Assembly (NCBI GenBank): GCA_025141835.1
Contig: CP081102.1
Location: 1,302,001-1,366,000 of the forward strand
Reading direction: 5' to 3'
Length of the DNA: 64,000 nucleotides
Origin: Rhodobacteraceae bacterium M385
GTDB lineage: Bacteria; Pseudomonadota; Alphaproteobacteria; Rhodobacterales; Rhodobacteraceae
Numbering within the stretch: the first letter of the stretch is position 1; every line of letters starts with the position of its first letter. Positions 1 to 8,359 of this stretch are shown here, in pieces. The position numbers were made by a program, and so were the translations under genes. Below the pieces are notes generated by a model. It saw only the letters and a program-made list of their open reading frames with translations. It had not been told where the DNA came from and searched no databases.

Positions 1-225
1 GGTGAAGGGCTGCACCAACGGGCGATCTGCGCCCATATGTACCGGAATATCGTCGCTCCCTGCGACTGCTAAAACCGACAGGATGTTCCCCGTGGCGGTC
101 GGCAAATCCACGTTGCCAAACACCGTCAGGATCATGTCCGGCCCATGGTTTGCGGCAAGCAACATCAGCAAAGCCTGCGCGTCGTCTACGCCGCCGTCGG
201 TATCAAGGATCAGTTTCCGCCGCAT
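1..225 (-). CDS. Nucleoside hydrolase family protein (N-terminal part, runs off the window)
   Basis: Partial gene: the first 75 codons are visible and the rest lies left of base 1. The N-terminus reads MRRKLILDTDGGVDDAQALL. The DTDxGxDDA motif is the calcium-binding aspartate cluster that defines inosine/uridine-preferring nucleoside hydrolases, which cleave the N-glycosidic bond of ribonucleosides. A second family block around residues 34-45 (TVFGNVDLPTAT) fits the usual 'TxxGN' segment. The ATG at 225 is preceded by GAGG at a normal distance. It follows the M24 peptidase on the same strand (116-base gap) and may be the last visible gene of the unit that begins with the cupin regulator at 3770. 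Substrate cannot be told from this fragment. Confidence 0.85.
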   Translation of the reverse strand, partial: MRRKLILDTDGGVDDAQALLMLLAANHGPDMILTVFGNVDLPTATGNILSVLAVAGSDDIPVHMGADRPLVQPFT

Positions 226-341
226 GGGCCGCCTCGTGTGCTGTTCAAAGGTTCTGGGCCGCAAAGGCCCCGGTACTTGGGTTATGTTTAAGGCGCACCA
301 AGGGAAGGGGCTTGGGTTCCCCCCTTGGCGCTGGGGTCGTG

Positions 342-1466
342 TCAGTTGGACGTGCTTGCGGGTGTCCAGATGGTGCGCGGCAAGGCCGAAAGGATGTCGG
401 CCCCACTGTCGGTCGCCACGACGATATCTTCAAGGCGCACGCCAAATTGGCCGGTCAGGTAGATCCCCGGCTCGATGGAAAAGACGTTGCCCGCGTGCAT
501 TACCGTTTCAGAGGTGGCGGTAATGTAGGGTGGCTCGTGGATGTCGATGCCAAGGCCGTGGCCGGTGCGATGCACGAAATACTCGCCGTATCCCGCTGCC
601 TCGATCACGCCGCGGGCGGCGGCGTCGATGTCCTTCGCCACAACGCCGGGGCGCACAACGGCCATGGCGGCCTGCACGGCGTTTTCCACGACCTCAGTGA
701 CCTTCCGGAATTCGTCGGACGGTGTATCGCCGAACCAGCCACAGCGGGTCATATCGCTGGGGTAGCCGCCGATCCGGCAACCGGTGTCGATCAGTACGGC
801 CATGTTGTCTTGCAGCACCGTGTCGCCTGTGTGGTGGTGCGGGAAGGCGCCGTTTTCGCCGAAGCCGATGATGGTGAATTCAGGCTTCGCACCATGGGCT
901 TTGTAGTAATCGTGGATCACCGTCTGCACGTCACGTTCCGTCATGCCGACCCGCAGAGCGGCAAAGGCGGCGGTGGCTGCGGCATCGTTAAGGTGGGCGC
1001 AGGCTCGCAGGGCGTCAATTTCCGCCGTGTCCTTCATGGCCCGCAGATGGCCCAGAGTATCGACCGAGAAGCGCCGTTTCGGCGCGTCCATGGCGTCAAT
1101 CAACAGCAGCGCAAAATCGGCGCGCATCGCCTCGTCCAGGGCGACGGATTGGCCCGCGTCGGTGACGCCACAGGTCTGCAACAAGCGGTCCAGCGCGGCG
1201 CTTGGGCCTTGCTCATCGCTCCAGGTTTCAAACGGAAGATCCGTCGCCTGCCGCACGGAGTTAGCGTTGAGCACAGGCATCAGAAAACCCGCGTGGCTTT
1301 GGCTGACCAACAGCATCACCGGGCGTTCATCGCCATGGGGATCAGCGCCCGACAGCCACGTCATATGGCTGGTGGGGCCAAGGGCAACAAGGTCGGTGCC
1401 TGTCTCGGTCATCCGCGCCCGCAAACGCGCAAGGCGGTCTTTATAAATGTCCATCTCTGGCCCCAT
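342..1466 (-). CDS. M24-family Xaa-Pro aminopeptidase-like metallopeptidase
   Basis: A 374-residue protein with the creatinase-type N-terminal domain (about residues 1-135) followed by the pita-bread M24 catalytic domain. Metal-binding residues are visible: D in LIDTGCRIGGYPSDMTR (two aspartates), H in HRTGHGLGIDIHEPP, E in SIEPGIY and E in GVRLEDIV. Such enzymes remove N-terminal residues preceding proline or act on related amide substrates in the cytoplasm. A second in-frame ATG at 1454 (MDIYKDRL) has a better spaced G-rich upstream stretch and may be the true start. The gene lies downstream of a peptide-type binding protein, so a role in degrading an imported peptide or amide is plausible but inferred. 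Confidence 0.88.
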   Translation of the reverse strand: MGPEMDIYKDRLARLRARMTETGTDLVALGPTSHMTWLSGADPHGDERPVMLLVSQSHAGFLMPVLNANSVRQATDLPFETWSDEQGPSAALDRLLQTCGVTDAGQSVALDEAMRADFALLLIDAMDAPKRRFSVDTLGHLRAMKDTAEIDALRACAHLNDAAATAAFAALRVGMTERDVQTVIHDYYKAHGAKPEFTIIGFGENGAFPHHHTGDTVLQDNMAVLIDTGCRIGGYPSDMTRCGWFGDTPSDEFRKVTEVVENAVQAAMAVVRPGVVAKDIDAAARGVIEAAGYGEYFVHRTGHGLGIDIHEPPYITATSETVMHAGNVFSIEPGIYLTGQFGVRLEDIVVATDSGADILSALPRTIWTPASTSN

Positions 1467-1494
1467 TAGTCTTTGGAAAAGGTCAAAACGAATA

Positions 1495-1520
1495 TCGCCG
1501 GCCCCGTTGGAGGCCGGCGA
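1495..1520. terminator. Intercistronic stem-loop after the peptide-type binding protein
   Basis: A perfect 9-bp stem (TCGCCGGCC / GGCCGGCGA) with an 8-base loop lies between the binding-protein gene and the M24 peptidase gene. On the minus strand it is followed by a T-containing stretch but not a strong run. It is likely an attenuator or mRNA-protecting hairpin that lets the binding protein be made in excess. Confidence 0.6.
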
Positions 1521-1535
1521 AAAGGGTGGTTGCGA

Positions 1536-3125
1536 TCAGCTTTTGTCTACAAGGCGGTAGAACACGAAGTCCGAAGTCGCGCCGTTGACGTAGCCGCTGA
1601 CGTTCTCGGCCATGCCCACTTGGTAGGAGGCTTGGAACATGATCACGATGGGCGATTCCGCCTGAACGCGACGCTGAAGCTCCAGATACATTTCCTCACG
1701 AACCGCGGGATCGGATTCTGTCAGAGCGGCGCGAGTCATCTCGTTCATCTCTTCTGGAACGGCCCAGGAGTTCCGCCAAGTGGTTGTGGCGGTGTAGGTC
1801 TCCTGCCGGTTGTCAGAGTTGTAGGCGAAGGCTTTGGCGTTGGAGTGGGGGTCCATGAAGTCCGGGCCCCAATACAGCAACATCGCTTCGTGGCTACGAT
1901 CACGGTAGCGGGTGATGACCTGCGAACCGGTGCCGGGCAGAATTTCGAACTCGATCCCTGCTTCGGCGAAAGAGGCCTGCAGCGATTGCGCCATGTCGGT
2001 GAAGGGGGCTGCGTTAATCACGTCGAGTGTGACGGTGATCGGCAGTTCGATGCCTGCATCCTCAAGGATTTGCGCGGCACGCTCTGGGTCGTAGGAATAG
2101 GGCGTGTCGGTCAGGGCACCGGGGAAACCTTCGGGCCAGAATGCCTGATGAACTTCCATTTGACCGGCGATGATCGAGTTGGTCATGCCCTCATAGTCCA
2201 CCAGATAACGGGCAGCTTCCCAAACGGCGGGGGGTGTCAGGCTTTCGACGTTCTGGTTGAACGACAGGAAGTGAACGGCGGCTTGCGGGAACGTGTCCAC
2301 TTGCAGCGCGTCCGCGTCCAGCGCGGCGATCTGGTCGGGCGTCAGGTTGCGCGCGATATCCACGTCACCAGCTTCCAGCAGTAGTTGCTGTGTGGCGCTT
2401 TCGGCAACGTGACGGATGATGACGCCATCAATGGCAGGGGCGCCGTTGAAGTAGTCGGGGTTGGCATCCATGCGGATCAATTCAGCCGCGCGGAAGGTGT
2501 TGAGAGAGAACGGGCCAGTACCAGCAGTGTTGGCGTTCAGCCAAGCGTTGCCCATGTCGCCGTCAACTTCGTTGGCCATCGCCGTTTCGATATCCACGAT
2601 GGACGCGGGGCGCGAAGCCAGCACGTTCATCACGAAGGCAGGGGAGAAGTCGCCATCGTAGCGTACGGTAACGGTGTTGCCGTCGGCTGTGACCATCTCG
2701 CCCACGTTTTCAGGCGTCCAACCCAGTTGGGTCAGAATGAAGGCCGGTGTCAGGTTCAACTGCACAACCCGAGAGAACGAGCCTACAACGTCTTCGCCAC
2801 GCAGTGGGTTGCCGGAGTGGAACGTCACGCCGTCACGCAGGGTGAAAACGATGGTCTTTGCTTCGGCGTCGATTTCCCAAGATTCCGCAAGGCCAGCGGC
2901 CAGAACGGTGGTGTCTTCGGCATCGTATTGCACCAAACGGTCGTAGGTGTTCGTGACCAATTCACCGGAGGTGAATTCATAGGCCTGCGCCGGGTCAATC
3001 GCGACAATGTCGTCGATGTTCTGGGCCACAACGAGGATATCCGCAGGGGTATCCGCGTGCGCTGCGGGCGTGGCCAGCGGCAAGGCCAGCATCGCCGACA
3101 GTAGGGCGGGTTTCAGCATTTTCAT
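1536..3125 (-). CDS. ABC transporter substrate-binding protein, family 5 (peptide/opine/nickel type)
   Basis: A 529-residue periplasmic binding protein. Residues 1-24 form a Sec signal peptide (charged start, hydrophobic core, cleavage after AHA). The mature part has the SBP_bac_5 signature, for example the segments ELVTNTYDRLVQYD and VFTLRDGVTFHSGNPL, and the C-terminal region that closes on the substrate. Family members bind di- or oligopeptides, opines or similar solutes and deliver them to DppBC-type permeases. Those permeases are encoded divergently at 3918-7441, so the regulator and binding protein sit on one side of the promoter region and the membrane part on the other. The ligand is unknown; the neighbouring peptidase and nucleoside hydrolase leave peptide or nucleoside-like ligands open. 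Confidence 0.9.
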   Translation of the reverse strand: MKMLKPALLSAMLALPLATPAAHADTPADILVVAQNIDDIVAIDPAQAYEFTSGELVTNTYDRLVQYDAEDTTVLAAGLAESWEIDAEAKTIVFTLRDGVTFHSGNPLRGEDVVGSFSRVVQLNLTPAFILTQLGWTPENVGEMVTADGNTVTVRYDGDFSPAFVMNVLASRPASIVDIETAMANEVDGDMGNAWLNANTAGTGPFSLNTFRAAELIRMDANPDYFNGAPAIDGVIIRHVAESATQQLLLEAGDVDIARNLTPDQIAALDADALQVDTFPQAAVHFLSFNQNVESLTPPAVWEAARYLVDYEGMTNSIIAGQMEVHQAFWPEGFPGALTDTPYSYDPERAAQILEDAGIELPITVTLDVINAAPFTDMAQSLQASFAEAGIEFEILPGTGSQVITRYRDRSHEAMLLYWGPDFMDPHSNAKAFAYNSDNRQETYTATTTWRNSWAVPEEMNEMTRAALTESDPAVREEMYLELQRRVQAESPIVIMFQASYQVGMAENVSGYVNGATSDFVFYRLVDKS

Positions 3126-3152
3126 GGGTTTTAACTCCGTGCTGGTTTCAGG

Positions 3153-3770
3153 TTAGCCATTGGAATTGGCCGGGTTCATTTCGGGTAGTTTGACCGCGCC
3201 CTTGCGTTGCAGCACCGAAAGGGTGCCGGTCCACAAAATGCGCGTCGTGCTTTGGGTCTCATTGGACCACGAATGGGGGGTTGAGCCGGTGTAGTGCAGG
3301 CTGTCCCCCTGTTGTAAAATGAAGGTCTGACCGCCAAGGGTCTGGGTGATTTCGCCGTCCAGCAGAAAGATGATCTCTTCGCCTTCGTGGCTGACCACTT
3401 CCGAGGCATATCCGGCGGGGACGTGCAAAATGTAGCTCGACAATTCGGCGCCGGGGAAATCCGCGCTTACGGATTCGTACATGATGGACGAACCGTCGAT
3501 CGAGAACTGAGGCCGCGCGCCCGCCCGTGTCAGGCTGTCAGATGGCTTGGGCGTAGTGATGAAGTACTCCAGCCCGACCGACAGCGCCTGGGCGATTTGC
3601 GCCAACGTGCCAAGCGAGGGGGTCGATTGTCCGCGCTCCACCTGGCTGAGATAGCCAACCGACAATCCTGCCGCGTCGCAAAGCGCCTGCAACGTCAGAT
3701 CCAGTTGCTTGCGCCGCTTGCGGATCAACGCGCCTAGGGCGGGGTCTTTGTCGCTCTTTGGTCTTGCCAT
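3153..3770 (-). CDS. XRE-family transcriptional regulator with C-terminal cupin sensor
   Basis: A 205-residue protein with an HTH-XRE domain at about residues 10-70 (LDLTLQALCDAAGLSVGYLSQVERGQSTPS) and a cupin-2 domain at about 120-190 (SHEGEEIIFLLDGEI, GDSLHYTGSTPHSW). This architecture is typical of regulators that sense a small metabolite in the cupin barrel and control an adjacent catabolic or transport operon. It begins only 147 bases from the divergent importer genes, so it probably controls both directions, including the binding protein directly downstream (27-base gap). Repressor or activator mode cannot be read from sequence. Confidence 0.9.
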   Translation of the reverse strand: MARPKSDKDPALGALIRKRRKQLDLTLQALCDAAGLSVGYLSQVERGQSTPSLGTLAQIAQALSVGLEYFITTPKPSDSLTRAGARPQFSIDGSSIMYESVSADFPGAELSSYILHVPAGYASEVVSHEGEEIIFLLDGEITQTLGGQTFILQQGDSLHYTGSTPHSWSNETQSTTRILWTGTLSVLQRKGAVKLPEMNPANSNG

Positions 3771-3917
3771 TCTTCGCTCCCCCTGTGGTTTGACGATTGA
3801 TCGACTTTCACCACAATTTTTTTGATCTAACCAAAACTATTTGCCAAATCCAAGCAAAATGTTACATCGTCGTGAAATGGCGCCACCTTCATTCTCGCCA
3901 AAGGAGCCCCCACAAAG
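3771..3917. promoter_or_regulatory. Divergent promoter region of the peptide-type importer
   Basis: 147 bases between the start codons of the cupin regulator and the DppB-type permease. The centre is AT-rich (around 3817-3880) and contains short arms GTGGT and ACCAC about 20 bases apart near 3786-3815, a possible operator for the XRE-cupin regulator. A good AAAGGAG ribosome-binding site lies at about 3899-3905. No firm -35/-10 assignment is possible. Confidence 0.45.
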
Positions 3918-4973
3918 ATGGCATTTCAAGACATCAAATCAGGCCCAATTGGCAGCACAACAGTAGGCATTCTGCGGTTTGTCATCGTTGTGGCGCTGAC
4001 GTTTCTGGGCCTTCTGGCGCTGACTTTCTTCATTGGTCGCGTGGTGCCAATTGATCCTGTTTTGTCGGTGGTCGGTGACCGCGCGACACCAGAGCAATAT
4101 GAGGTCGCACGCATCGCTATGGGCCTCGATCGCCCATTAATTGTGCAGTTTGTCAGCTACGTCGGCGATGTGCTGCGATTCGATATGGGCATGTCCACCT
4201 CGACCAACCGCCCCGTGGCGGAAGACCTTGCCCGGGTGTTTCCAGCCACCTTGGAGATGGCGACCCTTGGCATCTTAATCGGCGTCGGCCTTGGCGTACC
4301 CGCAGGGGTATTGGCGGCCGCATGGCAAGGTAGCTGGGTGGATCAGGTGATCCGCGTCTTCGCACTGTTGGGCTATTCGGTGCCTGCCTTCTGGTTGGGT
4401 CTCGTGGGCCTTGCGGTGTTTTACGCGTGGCTTGGCTGGGTCGAAGGGCCGGGCCGGGTGAGTATCTATTACGACGGAATAACCCCCGTCGTGACCGGCC
4501 TCCTTACTGTCGATGCCGTGCTTGATGGCGATTGGGAAGTCGTGAAAAGCGCGTGGTCGCATATCATCCTTCCCGCCTCGATCCTTGCGGTCTTTTCGCT
4601 GGCCTATATCGCACGGATGACGCGGTCGTTCATGCTGGATCAGTTGAGCCAAGAATACGTCACCACCGCCCGCGTGAAGGGTGTGCCGGAATGGCGGGTG
4701 ATCTGGGTCCATGCCTTCGGCTCGATCCGGGTGCCCCTGATTACCGTCATCGGCCTAAGCTACGCGGGCCTGCTGGAAGGGTCAGTAATGATTGAGACCG
4801 TGTTTTCCTGGCCCGGCATCGGCAACTACCTGACCACTGCGCTTTTCAACGCCGACATGAATGCCGTGCTGGGCGCGACGTTGGTGATTGGCGCGGTGTT
4901 TATCATGATTAACAAGGTGTCCGACGTGCTCTACCGCGTCCTAGACCCCCGTAGCCGCGAAGGGAGCCGTTAA
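3918..4973 (+). CDS. ABC transporter permease, DppB type
   Basis: A 351-residue inner-membrane permease with six predicted hydrophobic segments. Residues 15-40 form the first membrane helix, the large periplasmic loop contains the GLDRPLIVQFVSYVGDVL block seen in DppB/OppB proteins, and the cytoplasmic EAA-type loop lies in YVTTARVKGVPEWRVIWVHAF. The C-terminal IETVFSWPGIGNYLTTAL is a hallmark of this subfamily. It pairs with the DppC-type permease that starts one base after its stop codon. The insertion between helices is slightly longer than usual (residues about 175-205). Confidence 0.93.
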   Translation: MAFQDIKSGPIGSTTVGILRFVIVVALTFLGLLALTFFIGRVVPIDPVLSVVGDRATPEQYEVARIAMGLDRPLIVQFVSYVGDVLRFDMGMSTSTNRPVAEDLARVFPATLEMATLGILIGVGLGVPAGVLAAAWQGSWVDQVIRVFALLGYSVPAFWLGLVGLAVFYAWLGWVEGPGRVSIYYDGITPVVTGLLTVDAVLDGDWEVVKSAWSHIILPASILAVFSLAYIARMTRSFMLDQLSQEYVTTARVKGVPEWRVIWVHAFGSIRVPLITVIGLSYAGLLEGSVMIETVFSWPGIGNYLTTALFNADMNAVLGATLVIGAVFIMINKVSDVLYRVLDPRSREGSR

Positions 4974-4974
4974 G

Positions 4975-5871
4975 ATGCACGCTTGGCTCATTGACGATAG
5001 CCCCTCTTCCCGCCTTCAAGCCGCATCGGGGCGCGCTTACCGGATTACGCAAGACATGTTGCGCAATCCGCTCGCTGTGGCGGGGGCGCTTATCATTGCG
5101 GCGTTGGTCCTGACGGCGATCTTTGCCGACACCATCGCGCCGGGCGGCCCCGGTGGGCAGTTTCTTGATCGTCGGCTAGAGCCGCCCTCGGCTGCTCATT
5201 GGTTCGGCACGGATCAATTGGGCCGCGATATCTTTGCCCGTGTCGTCCATGGTGCGCAGATCACCTTGCAGATTGTGGCCTTGGTAGCGATCATTTCAGC
5301 CCCCCTTGGACTGTTGATCGGGGCGATCTCGGGCTATTTCGGGGGCTGGATCGACCGCGCCCTGATGGGCGTTACCGATGTGTTCCTCTCGATGCCGAAG
5401 CTGGTGCTGGCCCTTGCCTTCGCCGCCGCCCTCGGGCCGGGGATCGAGAACGCGATTATCGCCATCGCCATCACCACATGGCCCGCCTATGCGCGGATTG
5501 CGCGGGCAGAAACGCTGACCCTTCGCAATTCGGAGTTTGTGGCCGCGGCCCGCCTGTTGGGCGCGTCGCACACCCGCATCATCACGCGCCATGTGCTGCC
5601 GCTTTGCACCTCGTCGATGATCGTGCGCGTCACCCTTGATATGGCGGGGATCATCCTGACGGCGGCGGGCCTCGGCTTTCTGGGTCTTGGTGCGCAACCG
5701 CCCGAACCGGAATGGGGCGCGATGATCTCGGGCGGACGCTCGTTCATCTACGACCAGTGGTGGGTTTCGACCTTCCCCGGCTTCGCAATCATCCTTGTGT
5801 CGCTTGGTTTCTGTTTCCTTGGGGACGGTCTGCGCGACGTGTTGGACCCAAAATCGGAGCGTAAGGGATGA
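4975..5871 (+). CDS. ABC transporter permease, DppC type
   Basis: A 298-residue permease with the N-terminal OppC-type helix (LAVAGALIIAALVLTAIFAD, residues 35-54), the conserved HWFGTDQLGRDIFARVVHG block and the EAA loop FVAAARLLGASHTRIITRHVLP. It forms the second half of the membrane channel with the preceding gene. Translation is probably coupled, as the start is immediately after the upstream stop and its own stop overlaps the ATPase gene that follows (ATGA type, 4 bases). Confidence 0.93.
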   Translation: MHAWLIDDSPSSRLQAASGRAYRITQDMLRNPLAVAGALIIAALVLTAIFADTIAPGGPGGQFLDRRLEPPSAAHWFGTDQLGRDIFARVVHGAQITLQIVALVAIISAPLGLLIGAISGYFGGWIDRALMGVTDVFLSMPKLVLALAFAAALGPGIENAIIAIAITTWPAYARIARAETLTLRNSEFVAAARLLGASHTRIITRHVLPLCTSSMIVRVTLDMAGIILTAAGLGFLGLGAQPPEPEWGAMISGGRSFIYDQWWVSTFPGFAIILVSLGFCFLGDGLRDVLDPKSERKG

Positions 5872-6698
5872 GCCTACTTTCTGTTAAAGACCTCACCGTT
5901 AGTTTCCCCACGCCCAAGGGCCGGGTGAATGTGGTGGACGGCGTGTCCTTTGATCTGGGGCAGGAGCGCCTTGGGATCGTGGGTGAAAGCGGGTCGGGCA
6001 AGTCGATGACCGGCCGTGCGATCCTGCGCCTGATCCGGCGGCCCGGGCAAGTCTCGGGCAAAATCGCTTCTGAGGGGCAAGACCTAGGCGCCCTGTCCGA
6101 ACGGCAGATGCGGCAGATGCGCGGCGCGAAGATCTCGATGATCATGCAAGATCCGCGCTATTCCCTGAACCCGGTGATGACCATCGGCGCACAGATCGCC
6201 GAGGCCCTGCGCACCCATGAGCGCCTACCCCGCTCCGAGATCAAAGCCCGCGTTCACCAGATGTTGGAGGCCGTTCGGATCAACGACCCCGAGCGTGTGG
6301 CCCGCATGTATGCCCATGAGCTGTCGGGCGGCATGGGCCAGCGTGTGATGATCGCGATGATGCTGATCCCGCGCCCCCGCCTGCTAATTGCGGACGAGCC
6401 GACTAGCGCGTTGGATGTCAGCGTGCAGGGCGACGTCTTGGCGCTGATCAACGATCTGGTGGGCGGCAACACGGTCAACCCCCAAGGCATGGGGCTGATC
6501 TTGATTAGCCACGACCTGCCGCTGGTCGCCCGCTACTGCGACCGCATCCTAGTGATGAACTCGGGCCGCGTGGTGGAAAGCTGTGCCGCGAAAGATCTGC
6601 ATAAGGCGACCCATCCCTACACGCGGGGCCTTCTGGCTGCTGTGCCGCAAATGCACGAAACGCGCGAAACCCTGCCCGTGATGGAGCGTACCACATGA
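5868..6698 (+). CDS. ABC transporter ATP-binding protein, DppD type
   Basis: A 276-residue ATPase. Walker A is GESGSGKSMTGR (about residues 41-52), the signature is LSGGMGQRVMIAMML, Walker B is LLIADEPTSALDVS, and the switch histidine is in LISHDLPLV. The C-terminal extension HPYTRGLLAAVPQ is the family-specific oligopeptide-transporter tail. The signature reads GGMGQR rather than the more frequent GGMRQR. The gene overlaps both neighbours by four bases, so the four importer genes are one translationally coupled unit. Confidence 0.93.
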   Translation: MSLLSVKDLTVSFPTPKGRVNVVDGVSFDLGQERLGIVGESGSGKSMTGRAILRLIRRPGQVSGKIASEGQDLGALSERQMRQMRGAKISMIMQDPRYSLNPVMTIGAQIAEALRTHERLPRSEIKARVHQMLEAVRINDPERVARMYAHELSGGMGQRVMIAMMLIPRPRLLIADEPTSALDVSVQGDVLALINDLVGGNTVNPQGMGLILISHDLPLVARYCDRILVMNSGRVVESCAAKDLHKATHPYTRGLLAAVPQMHETRETLPVMERTT

Positions 6699-7441
6699 CC
6701 GCCCCGGCTATCTCTCTGAGCAACCTCAACATTTCCTACGACGGCTTGCGCGTTGTCCATGATGTCTCCTTCGATGTGGCCAAGGGCGAAAGCTTCGCCT
6801 TGGTGGGGGAAAGCGGCTCGGGCAAGTCCACCGTTCTCAAGGCGTTGTGTGGTCTTGCGTCGGAATGGACCGGCACGATGGAAGTGTTGGGCCAACCCGG
6901 CCCCCACAAGCCTAACCGAGCCTTGGCCGCACAAGTGCAGATGGTGTTTCAAGACCCCTACGGCTCGCTTCACCCGCGCAAAACCGTGGATGCGGTTCTG
7001 TCAGAGCCTTTGGCGATCCACGGGATCGGTGACAAGGACGCGCGGGTGCAAAAAGTGCTGTCCGATGTGGGGCTCGATGCGCGATTCCGGTTTCGGTATC
7101 CGCACCAGATGTCCGGCGGCCAACGCCAGCGCGTCGCCATCGCCCGCGCCCTGATGCTGGAGCCTGAGGTGATGCTGCTGGACGAACCGACCAGCGCCCT
7201 CGACGTGTCGGTGCAGGCGGAGATCCTCAACCTTCTTAAACGCCTGCGGGCGGAACGGGGGCTGACCTATCTGATGGTCACCCATAATCTACCGGTGGTC
7301 AGCTTCATGTGTGACCGCATGGCGGTGATGAACAAAGGCCGAATTGTCGAAATTGCGCCCGCCACGGCATTGCACGATGGCAGTTTCACCGATCCCTACA
7401 CCCAAAGCCTTTACGCCGCGAGTGGCGGAAATAACGCATAA
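6695..7441 (+). CDS. ABC transporter ATP-binding protein, DppF type
   Basis: A 248-residue ATPase with Walker A GESGSGKSTVLKAL, Q-loop FQDPYGSLHPRKTV, signature MSGGQRQRVAIARAL, Walker B VMLLDEPTSALDVS and H-loop MVTHNLPVV. It ends with a short oligopeptide-type tail (DPYTQSLYAAS). It is the second ATPase of the heterodimer that drives the DppBC-type channel. It is somewhat shorter than many DppF proteins (usually above 300 residues), mostly through a short C-terminal extension. Confidence 0.93.
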   Translation: MTAPAISLSNLNISYDGLRVVHDVSFDVAKGESFALVGESGSGKSTVLKALCGLASEWTGTMEVLGQPGPHKPNRALAAQVQMVFQDPYGSLHPRKTVDAVLSEPLAIHGIGDKDARVQKVLSDVGLDARFRFRYPHQMSGGQRQRVAIARALMLEPEVMLLDEPTSALDVSVQAEILNLLKRLRAERGLTYLMVTHNLPVVSFMCDRMAVMNKGRIVEIAPATALHDGSFTDPYTQSLYAASGGNNA

Positions 7442-7456
7442 TAACAGGAGCTTCCC

Positions 7457-7963
7457 ATGACGCAGGCAGAAACAGCACAGGCACAGTTCGACACAGACCT
7501 TGCAGCAGCCACCACCGAAGATGCGGTACTAGAGGCGCTATACCGCCTGAGCAACGCATTGGCGCCCGTGCGCCTGTGGACTGTGATGACGGTTGATATG
7601 GAAGCGGGCCTTGCGCGGCGTGCCTATTCCAATATGCCCGAGGCCTATCCCGCCTCTGGCACCAAGCCGATCACCCGCAACGATTGGTTCGACATCGTCC
7701 ACGGCCGTCACGAATGCTTTGTGGCCAATACCTTGGCCGACATTGCTAAAGTCTTTCCTGACTATGAACTTATCGGCTCTCTTGGGTGCGGATCGGTGAT
7801 GAACCTGCCGATCATCGACAATGGCACGTTGCTGGCCACGGTGAACCTTCTGGATGCAGAAGGACATTTCAACGCCGCCCGTGTGGCGGAATACAGCGCC
7901 ATTTTGACGGCCCCCGCCTTGCAGGCGGTACGGGCGACTCTGGCCCTGCGGGAAGCGGCATAG
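7457..7963 (+). CDS. GAF-domain protein
   Basis: A 168-residue soluble protein that is essentially one GAF domain: RLWTVMTVDMEAGLARRAYSN at about residues 40-60, then the CGSVMNLPIIDNGTLLATVNLLDAEGHF core typical of GAF sensors (about 112-140). It starts 15 bases after the importer genes with a good AGGAG site and is likely the last gene of that operon. GAF domains bind small ligands or nucleotides; here it could sense or process the imported solute. No output domain is attached, so the role is unassigned. Confidence 0.8.
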   Translation: MTQAETAQAQFDTDLAAATTEDAVLEALYRLSNALAPVRLWTVMTVDMEAGLARRAYSNMPEAYPASGTKPITRNDWFDIVHGRHECFVANTLADIAKVFPDYELIGSLGCGSVMNLPIIDNGTLLATVNLLDAEGHFNAARVAEYSAILTAPALQAVRATLALREAA

Positions 7964-7999
7964 GGGTGGGGCGGAGGCTTCCGACGTTTGCACCGAAAC

Positions 8000-8041
8000 C
8001 GTTAACCTATTCGGCGGGAATTTGCCGACAATAGGTTAACG
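8000..8041. repeat. 42-base inverted repeat with 12-bp perfect arms
   Basis: The arms CGTTAACCTATT and AATAGGTTAACG are perfectly complementary, with a partial inner CGGC/GCCG stem. It begins 36 bases after the GAF stop codon. There is no T-run after it, so it may be a weak terminator, an RNA structure or a protein-binding palindrome. Confidence 0.65.
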
Positions 8042-8044
8042 CCT

Positions 8045-8067
8045 CGGACCCTTAAAGATCGGGTCCG
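8045..8067. terminator. Second small hairpin downstream of the GAF gene
   Basis: A 7-bp stem CGGACCC / GGGTCCG with a 9-base AT-rich loop lies three bases after the larger inverted repeat. The pair may together end transcription of the importer operon. Confidence 0.4.
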
Positions 8068-8359
8068 CCGCTCCTCTGACGGTCACAGCATGAGCCCGAT
8101 AGAGACAGGCACACGTGTCCGCCCAAGAGGGGTCTTTACCCGTATGACAAGGCTTTAGCATCCGCTTGCCGTCCCTAGACAACTGCGGTTGCGGGCACGT
8201 TTTTAAGCAAGTTCCTTGGCCCGTTTTTGTGATCCACCGTAGATGCTTGAAAAGTGATGCGTTAACGCGGTGTTTCCCCGGTACAGGCGCGGACTAATGC
8301 CTAGCATTGCTTTGGAATGCCGCCTAAACGTAGGCAAAATTTCAATAGTGATCCGAGAT
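8068..8359. other. Non-coding stretch upstream of the tyrosine autokinase
   Basis: About 290 bases without a supported gene. It should carry the promoter of the polysaccharide kinase gene, but I see no convincing sigma-70 boxes or operator. Two in-frame ATGs (8270 and 8297) could extend the kinase N-terminus; the extension is not similar to the family. Confidence 0.4.

Noticed and set aside
150..1469. Long plus-strand open frame opposite the M24 peptidase
   Set aside because: It is antisense to a gene with clear metal-binding motifs, has no recognisable domain and an odd residue composition; a GC-rich shadow frame.
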